A DNA stretch of 55,007 nt from an uncultured Oscillospiraceae bacterium (GTDB lineage Bacteria; Bacillota; Clostridia; Oscillospirales; Oscillospiraceae), in contig CAADUW010000012.1 of the NCBI GenBank assembly GCA_900752285.1, forward strand, positions 1-55,007, given 5' to 3'. Positions within the stretch are counted from its first letter, which is position 1. Every line of letters begins with the position of its first letter. This document shows, one piece after another, positions 1-10,143 of this stretch. The notes under the pieces were generated by a model. That model saw only the letters and a list, made by a program, of their open reading frames with translations, was not told the origin of the DNA and did not search any database. A program made the translations under genes and the position numbers.

Positions 1-181
1 ATCATTTTCTGTCGGGGCGTGTACCTGACAGAAAATACAACTCAGGCTGCAAGTGTGCGATTTGTACGCCAAAGGCGTACAAATCGTGCGCGCGGCAGGC
101 TGCAATCCTTTTGTCAAAAAAGGGCAAAGCCCTTTTTTGACAGTCTCAGTCCCCGGAAAGCATTTGCTTTCCGGGGACAAG
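1..181. repeat. Palindrome-module region downstream of groEL
   Basis: This non-coding stretch is a row of near-perfect inverted repeats: about 4-36 (ATTTTCTGTC against GACAGAAAAT), 60-84 (ATTTGTACGCC against GGCGTACAAAT), 112-142 (TGTCAAAAAAGGGC, loop aaa, then its complement) and 151-178 (TCCCCGGAAAGC against its complement). The 112-142 hairpin has a T run on both strands and could end groEL transcription. Parts of the same modules recur at 15946-16061 and 17819-17935, so this is a mosaic repeat and not a unique terminator. No gene is seen here. Confidence 0.75.
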
Positions 182-208
182 TGTTCTTATGTGGAGAATG
201 GAATGCGA

Positions 209-2133
<1,925 letters not shown>

Positions 2134-2198
2134 AACAATTCCTCCAAACGAAGTGTATTTTGACTGCCGCCGGAATCCCGGGGCATTCATCTACGTTC

Positions 2199-2225
2199 TT
2201 AGCACTCACTCTTTCTGAGTGCTAA
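2199..2225. promoter_or_regulatory. CIRCE operator (HrcA binding site)
   Basis: A perfect 9-bp inverted repeat, TTAGCACTC and GAGTGCTAA, is separated by 9 bp. This matches the classical CIRCE consensus bound by the heat-shock repressor HrcA. It lies just downstream of the groES -10 element on the minus strand, the usual position. A half-site-like AGTGCTAA also occurs at 2241-2248 within the promoter spacer. Confidence 0.97.
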
Positions 2226-2228
2226 CAT

Positions 2229-2257
2229 ATCATAGCGCAAAGTGCTAAAAAAAGCAA
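2229..2257 (-). promoter_or_regulatory. groESL sigma-A promoter
   Basis: On the minus strand the elements are TTGCTT (-35, 2252-2257) and TATGAT (-10, 2229-2234) with a 17-bp spacer. The CIRCE operator starts a few bases downstream of the -10 box, so HrcA would block initiation. Confidence 0.8.
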
Positions 2258-2397
2258 GCCCTATTTTCAAGAAAAGCGTAAACAATTTATGAACCCAGAG
2301 GGGCGCATTCGGGAGAAGCCGGATTTGTAAAAGCTGACTAAATCCTTTTTATAAGATTCGGGTAGAATGTCAATGGGAATCTAAATTTCAAAAGGTG

Positions 2398-2403
2398 TAT
2401 AAT
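2398..2403 (+). promoter_or_regulatory. Probable -10 box for the MupG-like gene
   Basis: TATAAT lies about 80 bases before the chosen start of the MupG-like gene. No good -35 box stands 17 bp upstream, so the promoter call is tentative. The 2226-2482 interval otherwise holds only the divergent groES promoter and this element. Confidence 0.45.
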
Positions 2404-2482
2404 AAAACCGGAAAACAGGGGGGAAATGAACGCTTCCCGGAATATGGGCGAGACAAATTCAGACGAAGTGAGGGAATCAATT

Positions 2483-3598
2483 ATGCAGCAAATCATGTCC
2501 TGCGGCGTGGCGGTTTACCCGGACTTTGAAATTCCGGGAGAAATGGAAAGAACCTGTGCATATCTTCGCTCGGCAAGGGCGCTGGGGTACGGGGAGGTGT
2601 TCACCTCGCTGCATATTCCGGAGAGAGACGTCTCCGGCGTTCTGGGAGAATTGGCGGCACTGGGAGAATTTGTGCACCGGTGCGGGATGGAATTTACGCT
2701 GGACGCTTCCGGAAATGTTATGAACGGATTCTTGGACGATCCGGAAAAGTTTGCGCTTCTTCGGGAAATCCCGATGGACTGGCTCCGCATGGATTTCGGG
2801 TTCGATCCGGAATCTATCCGCAGGATGGTGGGAATGCTTTCCCTGAAGGGATTGATGTGCAACGCGTCCATGCTGTCGGCAGAGGAGGTGCGGGAGCTGG
2901 TGCGCATGACTGAGGCGTGGGACGGGCTGAAGCTTCGTGCCCATCATAATTTCTACCCGCGCCCGGAGACAGGGCTCTCCATGGAATTCCTCTGTGCAAA
3001 GAGCAAGCCGTATCTGCCTTATGATATCCCGGTTACTGCCTGTATTCCCGGATTCCAAAACCCACGTCAGCCCCTCTTTGCTGGGCTTCCGACGGTGGAA
3101 AGGCACCGCCGGATGTGTGCAGGAGACGCCGCGGCAGAGTTAAAGAAGACAGGACTCATTTCTTCCGTTCTGATTGGAGATCCTTTTGCCGGGGAAGGGG
3201 AGCTGGAGGAGGTTGCCGAGGTGTGTCTGGGCAAGCCGGTTACGCTGCGTGTTCAGACGGAAGCAGAGATTTCGGAGCAGGAAAGGAAGATCCTGTTTGG
3301 CGGACTTCACCACACCCGCCCGGATTGCCCGGAAACCGCCCTTCGTTCCCAAAGCTCCCGAGGTATGGCAGCGATCGGAACCGCCATTTTGCCCCGGGAA
3401 AACGGGGGACGCCGCCGGTTTGATATTACCATTGACAATGAGAAGTATTGCAGGTATTCAGGAGAGCTTCAGCTGCTGCTTCAAGACCTGCCTGCGGATC
3501 CTCGCGTAAACGTTGCCGCTCACGTTCTTCCGGAGGACTGGGGGAAGGTTTGCCGGATTTTGCCGGGTACGGATTTCAGGCTGACGGAGGAGAGCTGA
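2483..3598 (+). CDS. MupG-like protein (DUF871), 6-phospho-N-acetylmuramidase family
   Basis: The 371-residue product resembles the MupG/DUF871 family: a TIM-barrel N-terminal part opening with GVAVYPDFE near residue 8 and a smaller beta-rich C-terminal domain. MupG of Gram-positives cleaves MurNAc-6-phosphate-GlcNAc in the cytoplasm during cell-wall recycling. The start at 2483 is preferred because GAGGGA precedes it; an ATG at 2426 in the same frame has its purine stretch too close. No murQ, murK or PTS gene is adjacent, so the precise substrate is inferred from family only. Related DUF871 proteins of other function cannot be excluded. Confidence 0.75.
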   Translation: MQQIMSCGVAVYPDFEIPGEMERTCAYLRSARALGYGEVFTSLHIPERDVSGVLGELAALGEFVHRCGMEFTLDASGNVMNGFLDDPEKFALLREIPMDWLRMDFGFDPESIRRMVGMLSLKGLMCNASMLSAEEVRELVRMTEAWDGLKLRAHHNFYPRPETGLSMEFLCAKSKPYLPYDIPVTACIPGFQNPRQPLFAGLPTVERHRRMCAGDAAAELKKTGLISSVLIGDPFAGEGELEEVAEVCLGKPVTLRVQTEAEISEQERKILFGGLHHTRPDCPETALRSQSSRGMAAIGTAILPRENGGRRRFDITIDNEKYCRYSGELQLLLQDLPADPRVNVAAHVLPEDWGKVCRILPGTDFRLTEES

Positions 3599-3680
3599 AC
3601 TCCGAAAGCCTTCCGAAGTTTTTAACAATTCCATTTCACGGATTTCGGAAGGAAAATGTGCGGGATTCCGGACTGTCCCC

Positions 3681-3709
3681 TTGAAACTCCGGAGAAAATA
3701 TGGTAAACT
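3681..3709 (+). promoter_or_regulatory. Promoter of the prfC operon
   Basis: TTGAAA (3681-3686) and TAAACT (3704-3709) are separated by 17 bp, giving a good sigma-A promoter about 130 bases before prfC. Confidence 0.65.
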
Positions 3710-3840
3710 AGCGCTATTGTAAATTGGAGGAGTCCGGGCGGCGGATTTTTTGAGATACGCCGCGTTTGGATGGTTCCGGCTGCACCTACAGGCGGCATTG
3801 CCGGAGATTCCTCAGACTGAAAACAGGAGATTGCTTATTT

Positions 3841-5433
3841 ATGTCATCTTTAGCTCAGGAAATCAGCCGGCGGCGTACCTTTGCCATTATTTCCCACCCG
3901 GATGCCGGTAAAACGACTCTGACGGAAAAGTTCCTGCTTTACGGCGGCGCCATTGCGCAGGCCGGCGTGGTCAAGGGAAAGAAGAATTCCCGGGCCGCTA
4001 CCTCCGACTGGATGGAGATCGAAAAGCAGCGTGGTATTTCCGTGACCTCCTCCGTCATGCAGTTCCAGTACGGCGGATTCTGCATCAACATTCTGGACAC
4101 CCCGGGACATCAGGACTTTTCCGAGGATACTTACCGGACCCTGATGGCGGCGGACAGCGCGGTCATGGTAATCGACGGCGCCAAGGGCGTGGAGCCCCAG
4201 ACCCGGAAGCTGTTCAAGGTCTGCGCCATGCGGCATATCCCCATTTTTACCTTTATCAATAAAATGGACCGGGAGACCCGGGATCCGTTTGATCTGCTGG
4301 ACGAGCTGGAGCGGGAGCTGGGGATTGAGACCTATGCCATGAACTGGCCCATTGGCTGCGGCAAGGATTTTCAGGGTGTCTACGACCGGGAAAAGAGCAA
4401 GCTTTTATTTTTCTCCGGCGCGTCCGGAAAGAGCAAGGCTGCGGAGATGGCGGTGGATCTGTATGATGCGCAGGTTGCGGAGCTCCTGGGCAGCGAACAG
4501 AAGCACCGGCAGCTTATTGACGATGTGGAGCTGCTGTCTGCCGGGCGGGAACTGGACGGGGAAGAGGTGCGGAACGGACAGCTTTCTCCCGTGTTCTTTG
4601 GCTCCGCGCTGACAAATTTCGGCATTGAGCCTTTCCTGGAGTCCTTCCTGAAGCTGACCCCGCCGCCCCTTGCCCGGGTGGCGGACTGCGGGGTGATCGA
4701 CCCCTTCCAAGAGGATTTCTCCGCCTTTGTGTTCAAAATTCAGGCGAACATGAATAAGGCACACCGGGACCGGCTGGCATTTATGCGGATCTGTTCCGGC
4801 AAGTTCCAGCGGGACGCCGAGTATTACCACGTGCAGGGCGGCAGAAAAATGCGACTGAGCCAGCCTCAGCAGCTGATGGCGGCAGAGCGGGAAATTGTGG
4901 ACGAGGCCTATGCCGGAGACGTGATCGGCGTATTTGACCCGGGCATTTTCGCCATCGGTGATACCATCACCACCCCGGGGAAAAAGTTCCGGTTTTCCGG
5001 AATTCCCACCTTTGCTCCCGAGCATTTCTGCCGGGTGTCCGCAAAAGACTCCATGAAGCGGAAGCAGTTCGTAAAGGGCACGGAGCAGATCGCCCAGGAG
5101 GGCGCCATTCAGATCTTCAAGGTGCCGAACTCCGGTATGGAGGAGGTCATTGTGGGCGTAGTCGGTACGCTGCAGTTTGACGTGTTCCAGTACCGGATGA
5201 AGAACGAGTACGGCGTGGAGCTGCGGATGGAGCACTTGCCTTATGAGGAAATCCGTCGGATCGACAGCTATCCGGGAGATCTGGACGAGCTGAATCTGGG
5301 TTCTGACGCGGAACTGCTGGAGGATTACCGGGGCGGCAAGCTGCTGGTGTTCACCAGCTTCTGGGCAATTGACTTTACCTGCCGCCGGAATCCCGGGCTG
5401 AAGGTGTCCGAAATCGTGGTATCGGAAGGCTGA
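3841..5433 (+). CDS. prfC: Peptide chain release factor 3 (RF3)
   Basis: The 530-residue translational GTPase recycles RF1/RF2 from the ribosome after termination. The G1 motif SHPDAGKT lies near residue 19, the switch II DTPGHQDF near residue 88 and the NKMD guanine-specificity motif near residue 142, all canonical. Length matches the E. coli protein (529 residues). The start at 3841 follows an AGGAGA site; an upstream in-frame ATG at 3766 would add 25 residues with no family match. It heads a unit with the DUF5662 gene (3-nt gap) and the dehydrogenase gene. Confidence 0.96.
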   Translation: MSSLAQEISRRRTFAIISHPDAGKTTLTEKFLLYGGAIAQAGVVKGKKNSRAATSDWMEIEKQRGISVTSSVMQFQYGGFCINILDTPGHQDFSEDTYRTLMAADSAVMVIDGAKGVEPQTRKLFKVCAMRHIPIFTFINKMDRETRDPFDLLDELERELGIETYAMNWPIGCGKDFQGVYDREKSKLLFFSGASGKSKAAEMAVDLYDAQVAELLGSEQKHRQLIDDVELLSAGRELDGEEVRNGQLSPVFFGSALTNFGIEPFLESFLKLTPPPLARVADCGVIDPFQEDFSAFVFKIQANMNKAHRDRLAFMRICSGKFQRDAEYYHVQGGRKMRLSQPQQLMAAEREIVDEAYAGDVIGVFDPGIFAIGDTITTPGKKFRFSGIPTFAPEHFCRVSAKDSMKRKQFVKGTEQIAQEGAIQIFKVPNSGMEEVIVGVVGTLQFDVFQYRMKNEYGVELRMEHLPYEEIRRIDSYPGDLDELNLGSDAELLEDYRGGKLLVFTSFWAIDFTCRRNPGLKVSEIVVSEG

Positions 5434-5436
5434 GCC

Positions 5437-6006
5437 ATGAAAATCACCTGGAAAAAATGGTGGGGACACTTCCGGACGATCACGCACCACCGCCATCTGG
5501 TCATGGGGGGCTGCTTCCGGGTGGGACTGATCTGGCAGGGACTGACCCACGACCTGTCCAAGTATTCGCCCACGGAATTTCTGGAGGGCGCCCGGTTCTA
5601 TCAGGGAACCCGCAGCCCCAATGCCGCCGAGCGGGAGGCAAAGGGCTACAGCGAAGCATGGATGCACCACAAGGGACGCAACCGGCACCACTATGAGTAC
5701 TGGACGGATATGAACCTGCAAACCCGGTGCTACGAAAGCGTTCCCATGCCTACCCGGTACCTTTCGGAAATGGTCATGGATCGGATCGCCGCCTGCAAAA
5801 CCTATCAGGGGAAGAATTACACGGCGGCTTCCCCGCTGAACTATTTTCTGAAAAGCCGGGAGCGTGAGCTGATGCACCCGGAGACCCGGGAAAAGCTGGA
5901 AGCGCTGCTGCGGATGCTCTGTGAGAAGGGGGAGAAGGAAACCTTCCGCCGGATCCGGCAGATGCTGCGGACGGACAGCGGAAAGACACAGGAGGTACGC
6001 CTATGA
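5437..6006 (+). CDS. DUF5662 family protein
   Basis: The 189-residue product matches the uncharacterised DUF5662 family by its signature order: an N-terminal HRHLVMGGCF-like segment near residue 18, LTHDLSKYSPTEF near residue 36 and WMHHKGRNRHHYEYW near residue 75. The many conserved His and Asp residues (HH, HD, HHK, RHHYEYW) look like a metal-binding helical core reminiscent of HD-type proteins, but that is inference. No signal peptide or membrane segment is visible. It begins 3 nt after prfC and overlaps the next start by 4 nt (ATGA), so it is translationally linked to both. Function unknown. Confidence 0.8.
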   Translation: MKITWKKWWGHFRTITHHRHLVMGGCFRVGLIWQGLTHDLSKYSPTEFLEGARFYQGTRSPNAAEREAKGYSEAWMHHKGRNRHHYEYWTDMNLQTRCYESVPMPTRYLSEMVMDRIAACKTYQGKNYTAASPLNYFLKSRERELMHPETREKLEALLRMLCEKGEKETFRRIRQMLRTDSGKTQEVRL

Positions 6007-7037
6007 AACTTGCATTTTTTGACGCAAAGCCCTACGATAAGCCGGGCTTTGACGCTTATCTTGCCGAAACCGACTGGACGGTCAAGTATTTTGAAACCAA
6101 ACTGAACGAGGATACGGTCCAGCTGGCGAAGGGCTTTGACGGCGTGTGCGTGTTTGTCAATGATACGGTGAATGCCGCGGTGGTGGACGCACTGTATGGG
6201 ATGGGCGTTCGGGTCATCGCCCTGCGCTGCGCTGGCTTTAACAATGTGGATACCCGCGCCTGCTTCGGAAAGCTGCATGTGTTCCGGGTCCCTGCTTACT
6301 CGCCTTACGCGGTCGCCGAGCATGCCATGGCGCTGCTGCTGACCGTAAACCGGCACACCAACAAGGCTTATATCCGCACCCGGGACTTTAATTTCAGCCT
6401 GTCCGGTCTGACGGGCTTTGATCTTCACGGAAAGACCGTGGGCGTGGTGGGTACCGGTAAAATCGGACGGATTTTTGCCGACATCTGCCGGGGCTTCGGC
6501 ATGCGGGTGCTTGCCTATGACAAGTTCCCCAACCCCGACAGCGGCCTGACTTATGTGGAGCTTCCGGAGCTGCTGGAGCAGGCGGATGTGATCTCACTGC
6601 ACTGCCCCCTGACGGACGATACCCGGCACCTGATCGATGCTGACGCCATTGCCAGAATGAAAATCGGCGTGGTTATTGTCAATACCTCCCGGGGCGGTCT
6701 GGTGGATACCGAGGCGCTGATCGAGGGTCTGCGGAGCCGGAAGGTGGGTGCGGCCTGTCTGGACGTCTACGAAGAAGAGGGCGACCTGTTCTATGAGGAC
6801 CGTTCGGATACGATCATCGAGGACGATACGCTGGTGCGGCTGATTGCCATGCCCAACGTGATCGTTACTTCCCATCAGGCGTTCCTGACAAAGGAAGCGC
6901 TCCACAACATTGCCCAGACGACGGTGGGAAATCTGGTAAAATTCCAGAAGGGAGAGCCCTCCCCGGATACCGAAGTCTGCTACCACTGCGCCCGCAAGGA
7001 AGCCTGCCGGAAAGAACGCAACCAGAAGTGCTTCTGA
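6003..7037 (+). CDS. ldhA: D-2-hydroxyacid dehydrogenase (D-lactate dehydrogenase type)
   Basis: The 344-residue NAD-dependent enzyme belongs to the D-isomer 2-hydroxyacid dehydrogenases and probably reduces pyruvate to D-lactate. The nucleotide-binding GVVGTGKIGR lies near residue 147; the catalytic trio is visible as Arg in NTSRGG, Glu in DVYEEEG and His in TSHQAFL. The start codon overlaps the stop of the preceding gene (ATGA). The C-terminus is odd: the last 19 residues carry Cys326, Cys329, Cys335 and Cys343 (CX2CX5CX7C), not part of the catalytic fold. Related 2-hydroxyacid substrates are possible. A terminator follows directly. Confidence 0.9.
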   Translation: MKLAFFDAKPYDKPGFDAYLAETDWTVKYFETKLNEDTVQLAKGFDGVCVFVNDTVNAAVVDALYGMGVRVIALRCAGFNNVDTRACFGKLHVFRVPAYSPYAVAEHAMALLLTVNRHTNKAYIRTRDFNFSLSGLTGFDLHGKTVGVVGTGKIGRIFADICRGFGMRVLAYDKFPNPDSGLTYVELPELLEQADVISLHCPLTDDTRHLIDADAIARMKIGVVIVNTSRGGLVDTEALIEGLRSRKVGAACLDVYEEEGDLFYEDRSDTIIEDDTLVRLIAMPNVIVTSHQAFLTKEALHNIAQTTVGNLVKFQKGEPSPDTEVCYHCARKEACRKERNQKCF

Positions 7038-7059
7038 TAACCGCAGTTGGCTCATTCCA

Positions 7060-7100
7060 CAAAAGCCGCCAGTCCGAGAACCTCAGACTGGCGGCTTTTG
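7060..7100. terminator. Terminator after the dehydrogenase gene
   Basis: AAAAGCCGCCAGTC and GACTGGCGGCTTTT form a 14-bp stem around an 11-base loop, ending in T residues on both strands. It closes the prfC operon and could also stop leftward reading. Confidence 0.85.
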
Positions 7101-7244
7101 CGGCCTCATTTCTGCGGGGCAGGGATTCCGGAACAATCAGCGCAGAATGACGGCATGCGTGGCCTCCCGTGATCTCGTGCAAAATGTGGCTAAAAATTGT
7201 CAAGATGCGGCTTTTTTCCCGGGGGAAAATGGATTATAGTAAAG

Positions 7245-7528
7245 CTAGCCCAGCCGCTGGGAATACTGGCGGGGGTACAGCCCATTCGTTTCTGGAAGGC
7301 GGCGGAGAAGCGTCCGGCATTGCTGAAGCCCACCTGGGCGGCAATTTGCAGGATCGACAGCTTCCCGTCGGACAAAAGATTCAGACTCTGGGAAACCCGG
7401 TAGTTTTCCAGATACTGGGAGAGCGTCTGCCCGGTCATCCGCTTGAAAAAGCGGCAGCAGCCCTCCTTGGACATGGCGGTCTGGCTGGCAATCGTTTCAT
7501 TGAGACATTCTGGAAATCCATACAACAA
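7245..7528 (-). pseudogene. Remnant of an AraC-family regulator (HTH domain only)
   Basis: The frame encodes the two helix-turn-helix units of an AraC-type DNA-binding domain (TAMSKEGCCRFFKRMTG and AAQVGFSNAGRFSAAFQKRMG) but nothing of the usual N-terminal sensing domain; upstream it runs straight into the fba terminator. At its end the family pattern TPxQY is recovered only by shifting frame at a run of five C (minus strand, near 7271): one extra C would give TPRQYSQRLG followed by TAG at 7245-7247. As it stands the frame continues to 7190 with unrelated residues. A 5' truncation plus a homopolymer frameshift indicate a decayed gene. A start ATG at 7528 exists but has no convincing ribosome site. 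Confidence 0.7.
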
Positions 7529-7531
7529 AAA

Positions 7532-7563
7532 ATCCCGGTATCCGAAAGGAAGGATACCGGGAT
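7532..7563 (-). terminator. fba terminator
   Basis: ATCCCGGTATCC and GGATACCGGGAT form a 12-bp stem with an 8-base loop. On the minus strand the stem is followed by TTTTTT, so this is the intrinsic terminator of fba. Confidence 0.9.
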
Positions 7564-7585
7564 AATTTTTAAGAGGGAAAAGCGA

Positions 7586-8554
7586 TTAAGCCTTGCCTGC
7601 GCAGCCCAGGACGTCGACCAGCTTGTGGCGGACCAGCTCCTTGATGTTGGCACGGGCGGGCTTCAGGTACTCACGAGGATCGAACTTGTCGGGATGCTCG
7701 TCGAAGAACTGACGGATGGTGCCGGTCATGGCAAGACGCAGATCGGAGTCGATGTTGATCTTGCAGACGGACAGCTCGGCAGCGTGACGCAGCTGCTCCT
7801 CGGGGATACCGACGGCGTCGGGCATCTTGCCGCCGTGGGCGTTGATCATCTGCACATAGTTCTGAGGCACGGAAGAAGAACCATGCAGAACGATGGGAAA
7901 GCCGGGCAGACGCTTGGAAACCTCTTCCAGCACGTCAAAGCGCAGGGGAGGCGGAACCAGAATGCCCTGCTCGTTCCGGGTGCACTGTGCGGCAGTGAAC
8001 TTGTAAGCGCCGTGGCTGGTGCCGATGGCGATTGCCAGAGAGTCACAGCCGGTCTTGGAGACGAACTCCTCGACTTCCTCGGGACGGGTGTAGGAGGCAG
8101 CATGCGCAGCAACCTTGACCTCATCCTCGATGCCAGCCAGAGTGCCCAGCTCAGCCTCAACCACAACACCGTGGTCATGAGCGTACTCAACGACCTTCCG
8201 GGTGATCTCGATGTTCTCGGCAAAGGGCTTGGAGGAAGCGTCGATCATGACAGAGGTGAAACCGCCGTCGATGCAGGCCTTGCAGGTCTCGAAGTCGGGG
8301 CCATGATCCAGATGCAGAACGATGGGGATTTCGGGGCACTCAATAACGGCAGCCTCCACCAGCTTTACAAGGTAGGTGTGGTTGGCATAGGCGCGGGCAC
8401 CCTTGGAGACCTGCAGAATTACAGGTGCGTGCTCCTCTTTACAGGCTTCGGTGATGCCCTGCACGATTTCCATATTGTTCACGTTGAAAGCGCCGATTGC
8501 GTAGCCGCCATCGTAGGCCTTCTTGAACATCTCGGTAGAAGTAACAAGTGCCAT
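7586..8554 (-). CDS. fba: Class II fructose-1,6-bisphosphate aldolase
   Basis: The 322-residue zinc-dependent aldolase splits fructose-1,6-bisphosphate into the two triose phosphates in glycolysis. Visible motifs are GAFNVNNME near residue 21, the zinc-ligand region LHLDHGPDFETC near residue 82 and IAIGTSHGAYKF near residue 178, with VLHGSSSVP near 210. The start at 8554 (MALVTSTEMF) follows AAAGGATG; upstream frame residues are untranslated leader. It is a monocistronic gene divergent from the phosphofructokinase gene, an arrangement that joins two consecutive glycolytic steps across one promoter region. Confidence 0.96.
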   Translation of the reverse strand: MALVTSTEMFKKAYDGGYAIGAFNVNNMEIVQGITEACKEEHAPVILQVSKGARAYANHTYLVKLVEAAVIECPEIPIVLHLDHGPDFETCKACIDGGFTSVMIDASSKPFAENIEITRKVVEYAHDHGVVVEAELGTLAGIEDEVKVAAHAASYTRPEEVEEFVSKTGCDSLAIAIGTSHGAYKFTAAQCTRNEQGILVPPPLRFDVLEEVSKRLPGFPIVLHGSSSVPQNYVQMINAHGGKMPDAVGIPEEQLRHAAELSVCKINIDSDLRLAMTGTIRQFFDEHPDKFDPREYLKPARANIKELVRHKLVDVLGCAGKA

Positions 8555-8602
8555 AATATCATCCTTTCTTAATTTCAGGGGCGAACCCCATTTCATGGCT
8601 TC

Positions 8603-8630
8603 ATTATACCACAAATTTTCGCGATTTCAA
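8603..8630 (-). promoter_or_regulatory. fba promoter
   Basis: On the minus strand TTGAAA (8625-8630) and TATAAT (8603-8608) are 16 bp apart. The divergent pfp promoter starts only about 10 bp away, so a single regulator could affect both. Confidence 0.75.
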
Positions 8631-8639
8631 TAAAAATAT

Positions 8640-8668
8640 TTGCCATCCCACAGGAAGCGTGTTATAAT
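8640..8668 (+). promoter_or_regulatory. pfp promoter
   Basis: TTGCCA (8640-8645) and TATAAT (8663-8668) are separated by 17 bp, about 80 bases before the gene. Confidence 0.75.
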
Positions 8669-8749
8669 GATTTCGGCTGGGGCTGTGGTATGTCCGCAGC
8701 CGGAAAAGTACACAAAAAAACATTATTATTTCTTCTGGAGGTATCCAAT

Positions 8750-9997
8750 ATGTCCGAAAAGAAACTGGTCGGCTCCCTGATCATTGGTCAGTCCGGCGGT
8801 CCTTCCTCTGTTATCAACTGCTCTGCCTACGGTGTCATCAAAACCGGTCTGGAAAACCCTGATATTACCAGAGTTTACGGCGCGTTCCACGGCATCAAGG
8901 GCGTGCTGAACGATCAGCTCATGATCATGGATGAGGAAGATCCCAAGGAGCTGGAGAACATGCTTCACACCCCCTCCTCCGCATTGGGCTCCTGCCGTTA
9001 CAAGATCGCCGATCCCGATGTGGATGACACCGATTACAAGCGCATCCTCGAGATCTTCAAGAAGTACAATGTCCGGTACTTCTTCTACAACGGCGGCAAC
9101 GACTCCATGGATACCTGCAATAAGATCTCCAAATACATGGCGAAGGTCGGCTACGAGTGCCGGGTCATGGGCGTGCCCAAGACCATCGACAACGATCTGG
9201 CCGGTACCGATCACTGCCCCGGCTTTGCTTCCGCCGCCAAGTACATCGCCACTTCCTTCATGGAAGTCAGCCGTGACTGCCAGGTGTACGACACCGGCAT
9301 GGTTACCATCGTGGAGTGCATGGGCCGTCACGCCGGTTGGCTGACCGCCGCTGCCGCTCTGGCAGGCGTGAAGGGCGACGGCCCCGATCTCGTTTACCTG
9401 CCCGAGGTGGACTTCAACATGGACGCGTTTATTGCCGACGTAAAGCGGATCTACGCGGAGAAGAAGAACTGCCTCGTGGCCGTGTCCGAGGGCATTCACT
9501 ATGCTGACGGCACCTTTGTTTCCGAGGCAAAGACCAGCGGCACCGACGGCTTCGGTCATGCCCAGCTGGGCGGTCTGGCTGCCCGTCTGGCAGACGTGGT
9601 GAAGGCCGCTCTCGGCGGTGTGAAGGTGCGCCCCATTGAGCTGAGCCTGCTGCAGCGCTGCGCTGCCCACTGCGCCTCCGGCACCGATATTGCCGAGTCC
9701 TTCATGTCCGGCAAGGTTGCCGTGGAGGCTGCCGTCTCCGGCATCACCGATAAGATGGTCGGCTTCAAGTGCACCCGGGACGAGAACGGCTACAAGTGCG
9801 AGCCTGAGCTGTTTGATCTGAGTCTGGTTGCCAACGCCGAGAAGAAGGTTCCTCTGGACTGGATCAACGAGACTCACAACGGCGTGAACGAGAAGTTCAT
9901 CAACTACTGCCTGCCCCTGATTCAGGGTGAGACCGGCATGGTCAAGGAAGACGGCCTGCCCCGCTTCGTTCACCTGAAGCGCGTGTTCGCAAAGTAA
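8750..9997 (+). CDS. pfp: Phosphofructokinase, probably pyrophosphate-dependent
   Basis: The 415-residue enzyme phosphorylates fructose-6-phosphate. Its phosphoryl-donor loop reads GGNDSMDT (about residue 112) where ATP enzymes have GGDGS, and the catalytic loop reads PKTIDND (about residue 143) with Lys in place of the Gly of ATP enzymes; both changes are known marks of pyrophosphate use. MGRHAGW near residue 188 and other family motifs are intact. The start at 8750 (MSEKKLVGSL) follows a GGAGG site. It is longer than bacterial ATP-PFKs (about 320), again like PPi enzymes. ATP use cannot be ruled out from sequence alone. Confidence 0.9.
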   Translation: MSEKKLVGSLIIGQSGGPSSVINCSAYGVIKTGLENPDITRVYGAFHGIKGVLNDQLMIMDEEDPKELENMLHTPSSALGSCRYKIADPDVDDTDYKRILEIFKKYNVRYFFYNGGNDSMDTCNKISKYMAKVGYECRVMGVPKTIDNDLAGTDHCPGFASAAKYIATSFMEVSRDCQVYDTGMVTIVECMGRHAGWLTAAAALAGVKGDGPDLVYLPEVDFNMDAFIADVKRIYAEKKNCLVAVSEGIHYADGTFVSEAKTSGTDGFGHAQLGGLAARLADVVKAALGGVKVRPIELSLLQRCAAHCASGTDIAESFMSGKVAVEAAVSGITDKMVGFKCTRDENGYKCEPELFDLSLVANAEKKVPLDWINETHNGVNEKFINYCLPLIQGETGMVKEDGLPRFVHLKRVFAK

Positions 9998-10011
9998 TTT
10001 TTTGCAAATCC

Positions 10012-10053
10012 AAAAGCCCGCTGTTTCTCTATCAGGAGAAGCGGCGGGCTTTT
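10012..10053 (+). terminator. pfp terminator
   Basis: AAAAGCCCGC and GCGGGCTTTT pair, with a partly paired inner section (TTTCTC with GAGAA), 15 bases after the stop codon; T residues follow. Confidence 0.8.
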
Positions 10054-10083
10054 CAATCTTTGGACTGTCCGCTGGTCATACAA

Positions 10084-10125
10084 ATTTCCCCGCAAAGTCA
10101 GACTCGTCTGATTTTGCGGGGAAAT
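10084..10125 (-). terminator. Strong hairpin after the aminopeptidase gene
   Basis: ATTTCCCCGCAAA and TTTGCGGGGAAAT pair, with inner TCAGAC and GTCTGA, giving a nearly uninterrupted stem of about 19 bp. It lies just beyond the 3' end of the leftward aminopeptidase gene, and the minus strand continues TTTGTATG, so it is a plausible terminator. Confidence 0.65.
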
Positions 10126-10143
10126 CACGCTATGTAGTGGCGT

